Source: Siderastrea siderea
Lineage: Eukaryota > Cnidaria > Anthozoa > Scleractinia > Rhizangiidae
Reading direction: 5' to 3'
NCBI GenBank assembly: GCA_964030785.1
Contig: OZ034970.1
Span: 20,401,634-20,465,633, forward strand
DNA: 64,000 nucleotides
Positions within the stretch are counted from its first letter, which is position 1, and every line of letters starts with the position of its first letter. The notes under the pieces were generated by a model, which was not told the DNA's origin, searched no databases, and saw nothing but the letters and a program-made list of their open reading frames with translations. Position numbers and translations under genes: made by a program. Below, one piece after another: positions 32,364-39,864 of this stretch.

Positions 32364-35300
32364 TCAGCCTTGAAAATATCCATAAGGGTAGGTGTCCATG
32401 GTGGTGCGAACGATCACCCGTTTGTCAAATACTAGTTTATAAAACTTAGATTGCATGTGGGTTTCGAGTTCATAGTTCTTAGCATCCCGTACAATTTGAT
32501 AACTCTTGATCACTTGATGTTCGCGGGGCTTGTCCAAAGGCTCCTTCAGTTCAGCTAATACATTGTCCCTCATGAGTTGATAATTCAGTTGTTTCTTGCC
32601 CTCGGCGTTCAACCGAAACCCATGTACCTTGCACTCCACTTTACCATTTTTGGTCTTGTACCCATAATTTTTGGGTCCTCCGCTGACGAACTCGATGATG
32701 TAATCACCCGAGTCACACTCGTCTGTAAAGTCCCCCAAATAATTGCCAAGCATCGGTTGAGGTTCCTCGAGATCGTCGGTGTGCTTGACATACACCACAC
32801 TGTCCGTATCGAAGTATAATACGCGCTCACCCAAAAGTTCTAGCGCCTCGTAGAGGCGCAGCCGCGCCCAACAGGTCGTAAAAGCGGCCACAAAGATATT
32901 AAGATGTGGGTTGACGGGAATATCCTCGGTTTGATGTTTGTAGTGAACCTCCACCAGCTTGGGCGTGCGGATGGCAACATTGGACACTTCAATGACGTCT
33001 GAGTCTAGAAATTCATGGAACGCACTGGGGTCGTTGAAAACACGGATCTGAGTTTTGTTGAGGTTTTGCCCAAATTTGCCCCACATACTGTTAAGAGCAA
33101 TTTTGGCAACAGAGCGTAGACCCGGGTTCTTCTCAATTTTGTCATATTCTAGATGAATCCCCTCCTTGGCCTCATAGTCATTGATGTAGGCTTGTTTCTG
33201 TTCTTCGGTGTCTACACCACTGGGCCAGCCGGAGGCTTCTTGCTTAATTTTCAGCCAGTTATTTACATAACTGGCAAAAAGTCCCGTTTGAGTTTCTGGA
33301 AAATGCCACACCTCATGGATTTTGTCGATTTCGTAGCCCAATTCAATGGCTTTCTCCAGCTCGGGACTACACCAGGTTCCGGTTAAAGTCCGTTGTTCGT
33401 GGGTGTGGGTACAGATGGCAGAACGTTGTAAGGTGGGTTTCTCCAGATTTTCGGCCACACAGGTGGGGCACAGAGGGAACGTGAGCTTCTCTTGGTCGCG
33501 ACATGGTAAGACCGGGTGGTAGAGCCCGTACGGGGCCACAATGCGACACTTGATGAACCCAAAGTAGGGGGTGATGTCAGTGCTGTCAGGCTGATTGATA
33601 AAGACCGGATGCCCTTTAGGGTATTCCGTGTTTTTGTTTACCCAGGGGTACAACGACGTATAGTCGATGTATCGGATCTTCTCCCCAGGGGCGACGTGGT
33701 AGTACAATGTGGTGGCGTTAGTACGACCACCGCTGAAGGCATCTCTAGGGTTTAAGGGTTCGACAAAGTTCAGTTTCTCAACAAAGGAGGTGATCTCGGG
33801 TTGTTCGGCTTTCTCTTTACGCCATGCACACTCCCATTTTTCCACCACGTGGTAGCCAAGGTCTTTCAAGGTTTGTGTTTTCTTTTTGGTCCGTTCGTAG
33901 ACATCATAGAATGTGAGATCATTCAGGCGTAGATGTTTTTCGTGCCTGACGGGGTAGCATGTCGGGCACCCATGGTAATAACATCCATGGAACTCATAGA
34001 TGGTGTTGTTGTCTGCTGAGTACCCATCCACTTTGCACCGGGTGCCTGGGACTTGAAATTCACCACCAGTATCCACGTGTTGAAGGTAGTGGCGATAAGA
34101 TGGATGGGGGTGGTCAGGATAGGCTAGGGCCATCAGGTCATGCGCTTCCAGGTCCCCTGTGGTTAACTCAGCTAAGGCGGCTTCTCGTAATTGATGCTCA
34201 GTCCAATAGAGAAATTCGCGGGCCACATTGGACTGATTACTGTACGTTTTCCAACCATGCACGGGCTCCGAGGCAATACTGTTGGGAATTAAGTGGTTCT
34301 CCCGCAAATCAAGATTACAAGCTGAAGCGATCGTCACACATTCAAAAGGATTGAATGTGGAACTGTCTAACCATTTGGTCATAAAAGTCATACACCCCTC
34401 TTTGAGCAGTCTCACGTCACTTTTACAGTACTCCAACAGTTCCTTTTGAAAATCAAACTCTACATGGTTGGTGCGTTGGGTCTGGTGCCAAGTTTCAAAC
34501 TCCTTGAGTCCTTTCGGGGACATGTTTTCAGGCATGTAATAATCCTTTGATGGAATAGGTCCCACATAGTCTTGGTTTTCCGGTAGATTGAAAAGGTGAG
34601 GAAAGTAGCCCTTTTTGAGTTCTTCGATGCCGAATGTTTCGGGAAAAGCGCTGAGAGGCATTGCCATAAAGGAAAGCGAGTTGATGAACCTGACTGAGGC
34701 ATGCTTCACTTCTAGCAGTTTGGCACCGTTTCGGATCTGTTGGATGAGTTGGTTGTTTTGGTAATAGTTTTTGACGACAAAGTAACCGTCATAGCCCTGG
34801 AAATTATGGGCTGTGACGGTGACTGGACGCGTGTCTTCCTCCGTTAATTCTAACAACCATTCCAAGAAATCATGGACACAGTCATCCCCTTCAAACACCA
34901 TTGGTTCGTCGTCTTCCATGGTTTCCGCTACCAGTAAATTAGCTTGATGCGAGCCCTGCAATTGCATCGCCTCAATGTCAAAAAATACATACAAAGTCTC
35001 CTTCTTTTCGTCCTCCTCACTCTCTGAACCCTCCTCCTCCTCCTCTCTCAATCGTGCTCGTTTGTTGGCGCGTTCCATCTTTTGTCGTTTGCGTTTCGGT
35101 GGTTGAATAAAGCACTTGTGTTGAGCTAGTTCCACATAGTTTTCACAGGATGGACAATGGGCATACCCGCAACGATGACGTTTGATGTTTTTGGGCTTGG
35201 TTTCTAACTTGAAACACGATTTGCAACGGCGTAGGGTTTGGCAGACCGATGAACCAGGGTTGACCCGTTGTTGACGATCCTTGTTCAAATGATAAGCATA

Positions 35301-36155
35301 ACAGTTTTCCCCGAAAAACTGACGGAAACGCTCGTGACAACGGTAGCTGGCTTTCTGACCCAAAGGTAAGGCTTCCAGGAAATCCGTACAGTTCTGTTGT
35401 CGACACGCGCGACAAAATTGTTTGTTCAACTGGCAAGCATGATGTTCTTTGTTATCATATTCTCTCAAACAGTGAGCACAGACGTAAGACGTTCCGAAGA
35501 AACCCGGTAACGATGTAATGACATCGTAATGGTTTTGTTCATGCAATAAAATCAGTTCTGGTTTACCAGGTCCAGCAAACGCTCGACGGTGATATGCTTG
35601 ATCCGCATACACGACAATGATCCGATACTGATCTTTGAAAAATTCTTGAAATTGTTGAAGTTCGGGATAGCCACAATCCCCCAAAGGCACACGAGCTTTA
35701 GCATGAAGTTGACGGGCTAGTTGTTCTTGCTTTTTCCGTCCATGACGTATGTTGCTATACTCTGGATCGTTTTCAATTTTGGCACGGGCAGTGACTAGAG
35801 CGCGGGCAAAACATAGGTTGTCATGGTTCTGGATCTGGATGACTGAGTTTTTTGCCACTTTCAACACTTGGGTAGGTTGATAGCCTGGTTTTCTTTTTCT
35901 GGGTTTACCCGAACCCCTCAGTGGTTGGCGCACGTGTATGATAGACACCTGAAAGGTGTCATCCATCTCAAAGTTTTCATTTGAGTTCAGTGAATTGGCA
36001 AGCCGTTGAAATAATCTATCCACACGATCGCTCCCATTTCTCCATTCACCGGCGGTTACACCCCAACCTTGAAAGTTGGAGGTGAGACGGTTACTTGACA
36101 CCGTAAAATACAATCGATCGTGGTCATCCATGTCGGGATCTAACACATTTTGCAT
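32364..36155 (-). CDS. polB: Protein-primed-type DNA polymerase B
   Basis: 1263 residues. An N-terminal segment (about 105-215) resembles an OTU-type fold: LCFARAL with the putative Cys at about 115 and NHYDVI with the His at about 209. A Cys-rich part with several CxxC pairs spans about 226-345, followed by an acidic stretch. Exonuclease motifs are FFDIEA (~393), NFQGYDGYF (~456) and YCKSDV (~580). A GCYYHGCPTC insert lies at ~724. Palm motifs are YIDYTSLYP (~830), ALNSMWGKFGQ (~1022) and YFDTDS (~1116). It would replicate the element by protein priming. All catalytic residues are present. The frame stays open upstream of ATG 36155 to about 36290, and that upstream sequence looks homologous to polymerase N-termini, so the real start is probably in another frame (see 36176-36562). 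Confidence 0.92.
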   Translation of the reverse strand: MQNVLDPDMDDHDRLYFTVSSNRLTSNFQGWGVTAGEWRNGSDRVDRLFQRLANSLNSNENFEMDDTFQVSIIHVRQPLRGSGKPRKRKPGYQPTQVLKVAKNSVIQIQNHDNLCFARALVTARAKIENDPEYSNIRHGRKKQEQLARQLHAKARVPLGDCGYPELQQFQEFFKDQYRIIVVYADQAYHRRAFAGPGKPELILLHEQNHYDVITSLPGFFGTSYVCAHCLREYDNKEHHACQLNKQFCRACRQQNCTDFLEALPLGQKASYRCHERFRQFFGENCYAYHLNKDRQQRVNPGSSVCQTLRRCKSCFKLETKPKNIKRHRCGYAHCPSCENYVELAQHKCFIQPPKRKRQKMERANKRARLREEEEEGSESEEDEKKETLYVFFDIEAMQLQGSHQANLLVAETMEDDEPMVFEGDDCVHDFLEWLLELTEEDTRPVTVTAHNFQGYDGYFVVKNYYQNNQLIQQIRNGAKLLEVKHASVRFINSLSFMAMPLSAFPETFGIEELKKGYFPHLFNLPENQDYVGPIPSKDYYMPENMSPKGLKEFETWHQTQRTNHVEFDFQKELLEYCKSDVRLLKEGCMTFMTKWLDSSTFNPFECVTIASACNLDLRENHLIPNSIASEPVHGWKTYSNQSNVAREFLYWTEHQLREAALAELTTGDLEAHDLMALAYPDHPHPSYRHYLQHVDTGGEFQVPGTRCKVDGYSADNNTIYEFHGCYYHGCPTCYPVRHEKHLRLNDLTFYDVYERTKKKTQTLKDLGYHVVEKWECAWRKEKAEQPEITSFVEKLNFVEPLNPRDAFSGGRTNATTLYYHVAPGEKIRYIDYTSLYPWVNKNTEYPKGHPVFINQPDSTDITPYFGFIKCRIVAPYGLYHPVLPCRDQEKLTFPLCPTCVAENLEKPTLQRSAICTHTHEQRTLTGTWCSPELEKAIELGYEIDKIHEVWHFPETQTGLFASYVNNWLKIKQEASGWPSGVDTEEQKQAYINDYEAKEGIHLEYDKIEKNPGLRSVAKIALNSMWGKFGQNLNKTQIRVFNDPSAFHEFLDSDVIEVSNVAIRTPKLVEVHYKHQTEDIPVNPHLNIFVAAFTTCWARLRLYEALELLGERVLYFDTDSVVYVKHTDDLEEPQPMLGNYLGDFTDECDSGDYIIEFVSGGPKNYGYKTKNGKVECKVHGFRLNAEGKKQLNYQLMRDNVLAELKEPLDKPREHQVIKSYQIVRDAKNYELETHMQSKFYKLVFDKRVIVRTTMDTYPYGYFQG

Positions 36156-36175
36156 CGCTCGCCGAAGCCCATTTT

Positions 36176-36562
36176 CTAATTCCGCCGTGATGTTTTGTTG
36201 GGGATGAAATTGCCTGTTTGACGCACTCGCGTGGAATAATGACGTTCCCTGACACCCATTTTGGCTGATTCCTGGTCCACATTAGGTTGCAAATCAAACT
36301 CCAAACGCCCCGGTTGATCCAACGCACCACCCAATTGAGCTCCCAAACGTTGTTGATACTCTAATTGATCCATGATACTATGACACGCTTCGTCGGCGTC
36401 TTCATCCTCGACAGGTAAACCAAACTCTTGATCCATACCATACAATACATCCATCAGCGGATCCACTCCATCGGTACCAAACACTTCCACACAATCCAGC
36501 ACTTGAGCACAAGCCTGATCCTCCTCCAAATTTTGGAAATAGATATCAAAATCACTCCACAT
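36176..36562 (-). CDS. Acidic ORF, probable polB N-terminus (frameshifted)
   Basis: The ATG at 36562 opens 128 residues, strongly acidic in the first 80 (DEDADEACHSI) and then Gln/Arg-rich. Its end overlaps the polymerase's upstream open frame in a -1 relationship, around a run of four A (T4 on the plus strand, 36193-36196). The C-terminal residues of this ORF fit the N-terminal region of Polinton polymerases, as does the polymerase frame just after. I infer one original gene broken by a 1-base indel, unless a programmed -1 shift operates. No canonical slippery heptamer is visible. Confidence 0.6.
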   Translation of the reverse strand: MWSDFDIYFQNLEEDQACAQVLDCVEVFGTDGVDPLMDVLYGMDQEFGLPVEDEDADEACHSIMDQLEYQQRLGAQLGGALDQPGRLEFDLQPNVDQESAKMGVRERHYSTRVRQTGNFIPNKTSRRN

Positions 36563-36589
36563 GATGAATTAACCGAGAGCAGTTAAGCG

Positions 36590-37384
36590 TTACAACGAAC
36601 AAGTGAAATGAGGGGTGGGTTTGAATTTATAGGTGCATACTAATCAACTGAGGATCGAAAGGAACCAATCAGCGTTCACTAGTAAGTGGACAAGTTTAAA
36701 CATGTTTCATCCCACGTGGGGTTTGTATTCAAACCACCAATCGGTGTTCAGTTTCGGAAGCCTATATCAACCTATTGTTGTTCTTTTGTTTTTTTGTTAA
36801 CGGCCTATATCATGTTGAACCAATCACCATAGACTTGAAGGTCAGTCAAGGTAGCCTATTTCGACAGCCTATATCAACCTATTGTTTAAAACAAGTCACG
36901 TTGTTCTATATCTGGTTGAACCAATCAGTGTTGAGTTTCGGCAGCCTATATCAACTTATTGTTGTTTGCTAACAGCCTCTATCATGTTCAACCAATCAGC
37001 GTTGAGTCTCGGCAGCCTATATCAACCTATTCTTTAAAACAAGTCACGTTGTTCTATATCTGGTTGAACCAATCAGCGTTGAGTTTCGGCAGCCTATATC
37101 AACTTATTGTTGTTCTTTTGTTTTTTGTTAACGGTCTATATCATGTTGAACCAATGGAGTGTCAGATGCAAATTCGGTGCATCATGATAAAAAAAGCCAA
37201 ACCAAGCGCGCTCAATTCAAATGTCTTGGCATTAGTTACGACATCTACGAAAAGAGTTAAGTTATCTCAACGATCAATGCCTGGAAACCTTCGCTTTACA
37301 GCTACAACGTGAAGACCATCCTGTAGTTTACCCCCAGTTCACCTGCTGTTGGTACATTCAAGGTTTACAAGATTGTTGTGAAAC
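36590..37384. promoter_or_regulatory. Divergent promoter with repeated CCAAT/TATA-like units
   Basis: Between the minus-strand polymerase unit and the plus-strand exon array lie about seven CCAAT motifs (near 36664, 36745, 36823, 36927, 36992, 37068, 37151), mostly as gttgaaccaatcagcgttga. They alternate with TATA-like cagcctatatcaac. The repeat unit is about 70-140 bp and imperfect. No gene fits here. The layout suggests a reiterated bidirectional promoter. Confidence 0.6.
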
Positions 37385-37540
37385 ATGGCAACATCAGTCA
37401 AACAACGTAAAACGTCCCACACAGCCGGTGCAGAAACCGGAGACAGCGGAGAAAGTTATTGGGATTGGTTACCGCGAGAAATCAAGGACAAAATCATCAT
37501 GATGGCTGCACGACAAATACATCGTGAACAACGGAAAGAG
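37385..37540 (+). CDS. Leader exon with F-box-like LPREI motif
   Basis: The ATG at 37385 opens 52 codons, exactly phase 0, ending at donor GAG|GTATGA (37540/37541). If unspliced, translation stops two codons later. The second half contains YWDWLPREIKDKIIMMA, which resembles the start of an F-box (LPxEIxxxI) but is too short for a firm call. The N-terminal third is Lys/Ser/Thr-rich. It lies downstream of the repeated promoter and upstream of ten phase-0 acceptors, so it appears to be the shared N-terminal module of a family of alternative proteins. Function unknown. Confidence 0.65.
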
Positions 37541-37574
37541 GTATGAGGTTTTTTCTTTTTGATTTTCCTCTTAG

Positions 37575-37652
37575 GTCATTGACGATTTAGAATTGATTTG
37601 GAGCAACCCTCATGGTGTTTTATTCTGGACGTGGGATGAAGATGATTGTTAA
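37575..37652 (+). CDS. Alternative terminal exon A
   Basis: Acceptor cctcttag|gtcatt at 37574/37575. It encodes 25 residues starting VIDDLELIW and ending at TAA (37650-37652). Same phase as the leader exon. The intron from 37541 would be only about 34 bp, short but not impossible. It is the most divergent of the family and acidic at the end. Confidence 0.5.
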   Translation, partial: VIDDLELIWSNPHGVLFWTWDEDDC

Positions 37653-37677
37653 GAGACCTTGTATTTTTTCGTCGTAG

Positions 37678-37818
37678 GTTCAAGCTGAAATCAAACATGT
37701 GTGGAATTTTTGCAATTTAGAACACCAACCTTGGCGACAAAAATTTTTCACTAAACGTATAGAGCTCATACGTATGCGTGGTCTGAAATTATATTTACAA
37801 TTGACAGGTTCAACATGA
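37678..37818 (+). CDS. Alternative terminal exon B
   Basis: Acceptor gtcgtag|gttcaa. 46 residues: VQAEIKHVWNFCNLEHQ, then a basic part ending with IRMRGLKLYLQL, with stop TGA at 37816-37818. The same layout as exons C and D: V-x-x-E/D-hydrophobic start, a Trp/Phe/Cys centre and an Arg-rich R-x-LK-x-Y-L end. Phase 0. Confidence 0.6.
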   Translation, partial: VQAEIKHVWNFCNLEHQPWRQKFFTKRIELIRMRGLKLYLQLTGST

Positions 37819-37945
37819 ATTGAATCAGGCCAGAACCTTTTGTACGTACGAACATTATCTGGATTGGAGAGGGACTGATTTCTTTCGTATCATCCGTAGG
37901 CGTAGTTTAAAGCAATATATTTCTTTTAGGTTGCAACTGAAATGA
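37808..37945 (+). CDS. Alternative terminal exon C
   Basis: Acceptor ttgacag|gttcaa inside the end of exon B. 45 residues: VQHELNQARTFCTYEHY, WRGTDFF, RRRSLKQYISF, stop TGA at 37943-37945. The 3' coding end (TATTTCTTTTAG) is at the same time the pyrimidine tract and acceptor of exon D, so consecutive exons overlap in sequence but not in frame. Confidence 0.6.
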   Translation, partial: VQHELNQARTFCTYEHYLDWRGTDFFRIIRRRSLKQYISFRLQLK

Positions 37946-38133
37946 AAAATGTTTGGGCATTTTGTAATCGTGAACATTTGAAGAGTGAAGACAGTCGAAG
38001 TCATGTCAAGTGGTTTTGCACTGATAACTATATTCATTATTGGAGAGGCAGTATTTACTTTCGTCTACTACGTATGCGTAGTTTAAAACAGTATCTTTCT
38101 TTTAGGTCCTTGATTAAATCATACAAGTTGTAA
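37930..38133 (+). CDS. Alternative terminal exon D
   Basis: Acceptor ttcttttag|gttgca. 67 residues, the longest short exon: VATEMKNVWAFCNREH, an inserted middle, then HYWRGSIYFRLLRMRSLK and QYLSF, stop TAA at 38131-38133. Its size suggests a fusion of two units. The coding end again contains the next pyrimidine tract and AG (38105), after which only three codons follow before a stop; that acceptor would yield a decayed exon. Confidence 0.6.
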   Translation, partial: VATEMKNVWAFCNREHLKSEDSRSHVKWFCTDNYIHYWRGSIYFRLLRMRSLKQYLSFRSLIKSYKL

Positions 38134-38213
38134 AGTTTTGTCGTTTCGAAAATAGACACTGTTTACGTAGTTTGAAAAAGTTTTTGAATAAGGTTTTCTT
38201 TTGTCATGCTTAG

Positions 38214-38369
38214 GTCAATACGTATCTTGGTAAAATCTGGCTCATCTGTGATTGTGGAGCATCTCATTGGCTAAAAGAAATTCAATTTTACCGTCGCCGT
38301 ACACGGATGATGATGTTAGGCATGGTTCACGTTAAAAATGCAAGGGAATCGTCCCGCCAACAAACATAG
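38214..38369 (+). CDS. Alternative terminal exon E
   Basis: Acceptor gtcatgcttag|gtcaat. 51 residues starting VNTYLGKIWLICDCG and rich in Arg and Met (YRRRTRMMM), stop TAG at 38367-38369. Phase 0 to the leader. It shares the V...IW start with A, B and D but diverges afterwards. Confidence 0.55.
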   Translation, partial: VNTYLGKIWLICDCGASHWLKEIQFYRRRTRMMMLGMVHVKNARESSRQQT

Positions 38370-38469
38370 TTGGGCTCGCTTGACACAATGTCAATATTTG
38401 TATTGTGAATTCCAAGAATTGGATGACGAGCACGATTGTGACTGCGACCTTCTGTTTCGTTTTAGGTGA
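38320..38469 (+). CDS. Alternative terminal exon F
   Basis: Acceptor gatgttag|gcatgg, the only one in the series not followed by GT. 49 residues beginning AWFTLKMQG, then ELDDEHDCDCDLLF and stop TGA at 38467-38469. It is read in a different frame from exon E over their overlap (38320-38369) yet in phase with the leader. The acidic Cys-rich end is unlike the other exons. Confidence 0.45.
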   Translation, partial: AWFTLKMQGNRPANKHSWARLTQCQYLYCEFQELDDEHDCDCDLLFRFR

Positions 38470-38576
38470 ATCGTGACATAGAACAAATTGGACAGTTTCG
38501 TTTTTGTGAATATTGGTGGCAAGGTGTTCGTTATTATCATCCTTTAGCCTTAAAATCGTTTCTAGATTATTTTTAA
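38466..38576 (+). CDS. Alternative terminal exon G
   Basis: Acceptor ttcgttttag|gtgaat. 36 residues: VNRDIEQIGQFRFCEYWWQG, then YYHPLALKSFLDYF, stop TAA at 38574-38576. Clear relation to exon H and to B-D (V..DI..I..F...W..G....LK..L). Confidence 0.6.
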   Translation: MNRDIEQIGQFRFCEYWWQGVRYYHPLALKSFLDYF

Positions 38577-38601
38577 ACTAAGATGTAAATTTTTTTCGTA
38601 G

Positions 38602-38709
38602 GTGATGAATGATGTAAGAGATGTAGGCTATTTTCGACAATGTTGGTGTCGTGGAATTTGTGAAAATTTTGCTATTAAAACTGTTCTATCGTTTTTGGAA
38701 TATTCCTAG
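38602..38709 (+). CDS. Alternative terminal exon H
   Basis: Acceptor ttttttcgtag|gtgatg. 35 residues: VMNDVRDVGYFRQCWCRG, then KTVLSFLEYS, stop TAG at 38707-38709. The stop is itself the AG of the next acceptor (cctag|gtgacc). Phase 0. Confidence 0.6.
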   Translation: MMNDVRDVGYFRQCWCRGICENFAIKTVLSFLEYS

Positions 38710-38739
38710 GTGACCAAAGCTGTAAGACAAGCTTTTTGA
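38710..38739 (+). CDS. Alternative terminal exon I, minimal
   Basis: Acceptor tattcctag|gtgacc. Nine residues (VTKAVRQAF), then TGA. It keeps only the start motif of the family and may be a truncated relic. Confidence 0.4.
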   Translation: MTKAVRQAF

Positions 38740-38826
38740 CCATGTTAATGTAGTGAACGATACTTCATTCAGAAATTATGACAAAAAACATTGTAATTCC
38801 ACGAAATGAATGTAATTCCACGAATG

Positions 38827-38832
38827 TAATAA
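38827..38832 (+). terminator. Poly(A) signal after exons A-I
   Basis: AATAAA about 90 bp after exon I, suitable for 3' end formation of transcripts that use any of exons A-I. Transcripts with the 38902 exon would need to read past it. Confidence 0.5.
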
Positions 38833-38901
38833 AAAGAAAAGAACCTGGACATTGTGTGTCGTGAATCTCTGGGAGTATTAATGGGTTTTTTCTATTTTCA
38901 G

Positions 38902-39411
38902 CATGACGCGTTTAAACAAATTTGTATGGTCCTTGATCTCGATGGATACCGAATCAAGTCAGGGTTTCTGTTACGAGAAATGGGATGGTGTACCAGCCAG
39001 GGGGTAGCTCAGAGTCTACACTTCAAGTCGTCCCATCAGTACCACCAGTTATCAGCTAAGGATAAACGATCCTTGGATCATGTCTACCACAACATACACG
39101 CGCTACCCTTTGAAGCGGCTCCAGAAGAATTAGCGGTGCCGGAACACGTGGCTCCCCAAATCGTTCGGTGTATTTATCTAACGTTGTGCACTCCCGATCG
39201 TCCTTTGGTGGCTTACAAAGGAGGTCAGTTGGAACGCGATCTTTTACGCAAACTCAGAATTCCCGCGGTGAATTTGGAATGGTGGGGGTGCCCCAGAGCT
39301 GATCAATTGGGAGAATGTCAACTAACCTGTGGGTTCCATCATAAAAACATTGGACATTGTCCACTAGCCGAAACGTATTTATTTCACACATGGATGCAAC
39401 AACAAATGTAA
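38902..39411 (+). CDS. Exonuclease-like protein, possible tenth alternative exon
   Basis: Acceptor with a strong pyrimidine tract (tctattttcag|catgac at 38901/38902), phase 0 to the leader exon. 169 residues. Starts HDAFKQICMVLDLDGYR and includes HNIHALPFE, LVAYKGGQLERDLLRKL and NLEWWGCPRADQL. The spaced Asp, Glu and Asp residues recall a DEDD/RNase H-fold exonuclease, but I cannot name the family firmly. If not spliced, it could start at the internal Met (MVLDLDGYRIKSG). It is followed by AATAAA at 39438. Confidence 0.6.
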   Translation, partial: HDAFKQICMVLDLDGYRIKSGFLLREMGWCTSQGVAQSLHFKSSHQYHQLSAKDKRSLDHVYHNIHALPFEAAPEELAVPEHVAPQIVRCIYLTLCTPDRPLVAYKGGQLERDLLRKLRIPAVNLEWWGCPRADQLGECQLTCGFHHKNIGHCPLAETYLFHTWMQQQM

Positions 39412-39427
39412 AATCACACACACACTT

Positions 39428-39443
39428 TTTATTTGTAAATAAA
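39428..39443. terminator. Overlapping convergent poly(A) signals
   Basis: AATAAA on the plus strand (39438-39443) serves the exonuclease-like exon. AATAAA on the minus strand (39433-39428) lies just beyond the end of the PLA2 gene. Plus and minus transcription units therefore end within about 16 bp of each other. Confidence 0.6.
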
Positions 39444-39447
39444 ACGA

Positions 39448-39864
39448 TTACAACTTTAGTTTTTTCTTGGCTTGCATGATTCGTTTGACAATACGTTCCG
39501 TCTTGGTTTTCTTGCCGGGTAAACGATCAATGGCTTTAATCATTTTTGCATCAGCTTTCCATTTGTCTTGCAAATTCTTGGCTTTGGCATAATCAATATC
39601 GTGCTGTCTGGCAATCTTGTCCAATCTGTTAATGCCCGGATCCCCACGTTTCAATCGTTTTTCCAAATGAGTCCCTGGCCCCATGTATTGATAACCCGGC
39701 CAATGAAATTCAATACCAGTTTTGGCTAAGGCTTTTTGAATATCCAACGCACCCCCTTTCTTGTAACGCATAGAACCTCCACGTTGTGTTCTTCCTACAC
39801 CCACACGTGCTTTTTGATGTCGGGGTCGTTTGCGCTTGGTTCGGGTTTTACGCTTGGCTACCAT
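39448..39864 (-). CDS. PLA2-like basic virion protein
   Basis: 138 residues. An Arg/Lys-rich N-terminus with an RTQRGG motif is followed by a parvovirus-VP1-type phospholipase A2 domain: calcium loop YQYMGPGT at about 60 and catalytic helix RQHDIDYAKA (His-Asp pair) at about 87. The Lys-rich C-terminus ends KKKLKL. Such domains help virions breach endosomal membranes. Stop and start of the preceding gene overlap (TAATG at 39866-39862), so it is translated from the same unit. The catalytic residues are present. Confidence 0.75.
   Translation of the reverse strand: MVAKRKTRTKRKRPRHQKARVGVGRTQRGGSMRYKKGGALDIQKALAKTGIEFHWPGYQYMGPGTHLEKRLKRGDPGINRLDKIARQHDIDYAKAKNLQDKWKADAKMIKAIDRLPGKKTKTERIVKRIMQAKKKLKL

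Noticed and set aside
33153..34354. Plus-strand ORFs opposite polB
   Set aside because: They are shadows of the polymerase; no motif.
36775..37312. Plus-strand ORFs in the repeated promoter region
   Set aside because: Repetitive hydrophobic text generated by the CCAAT/TATA repeats; no stable start or motif.
38105..38117. Eleventh acceptor of the exon cassette (gtcctt)
   Set aside because: It is in the right sequence context but gives only three codons before a stop; treated as a decayed site, not an exon.
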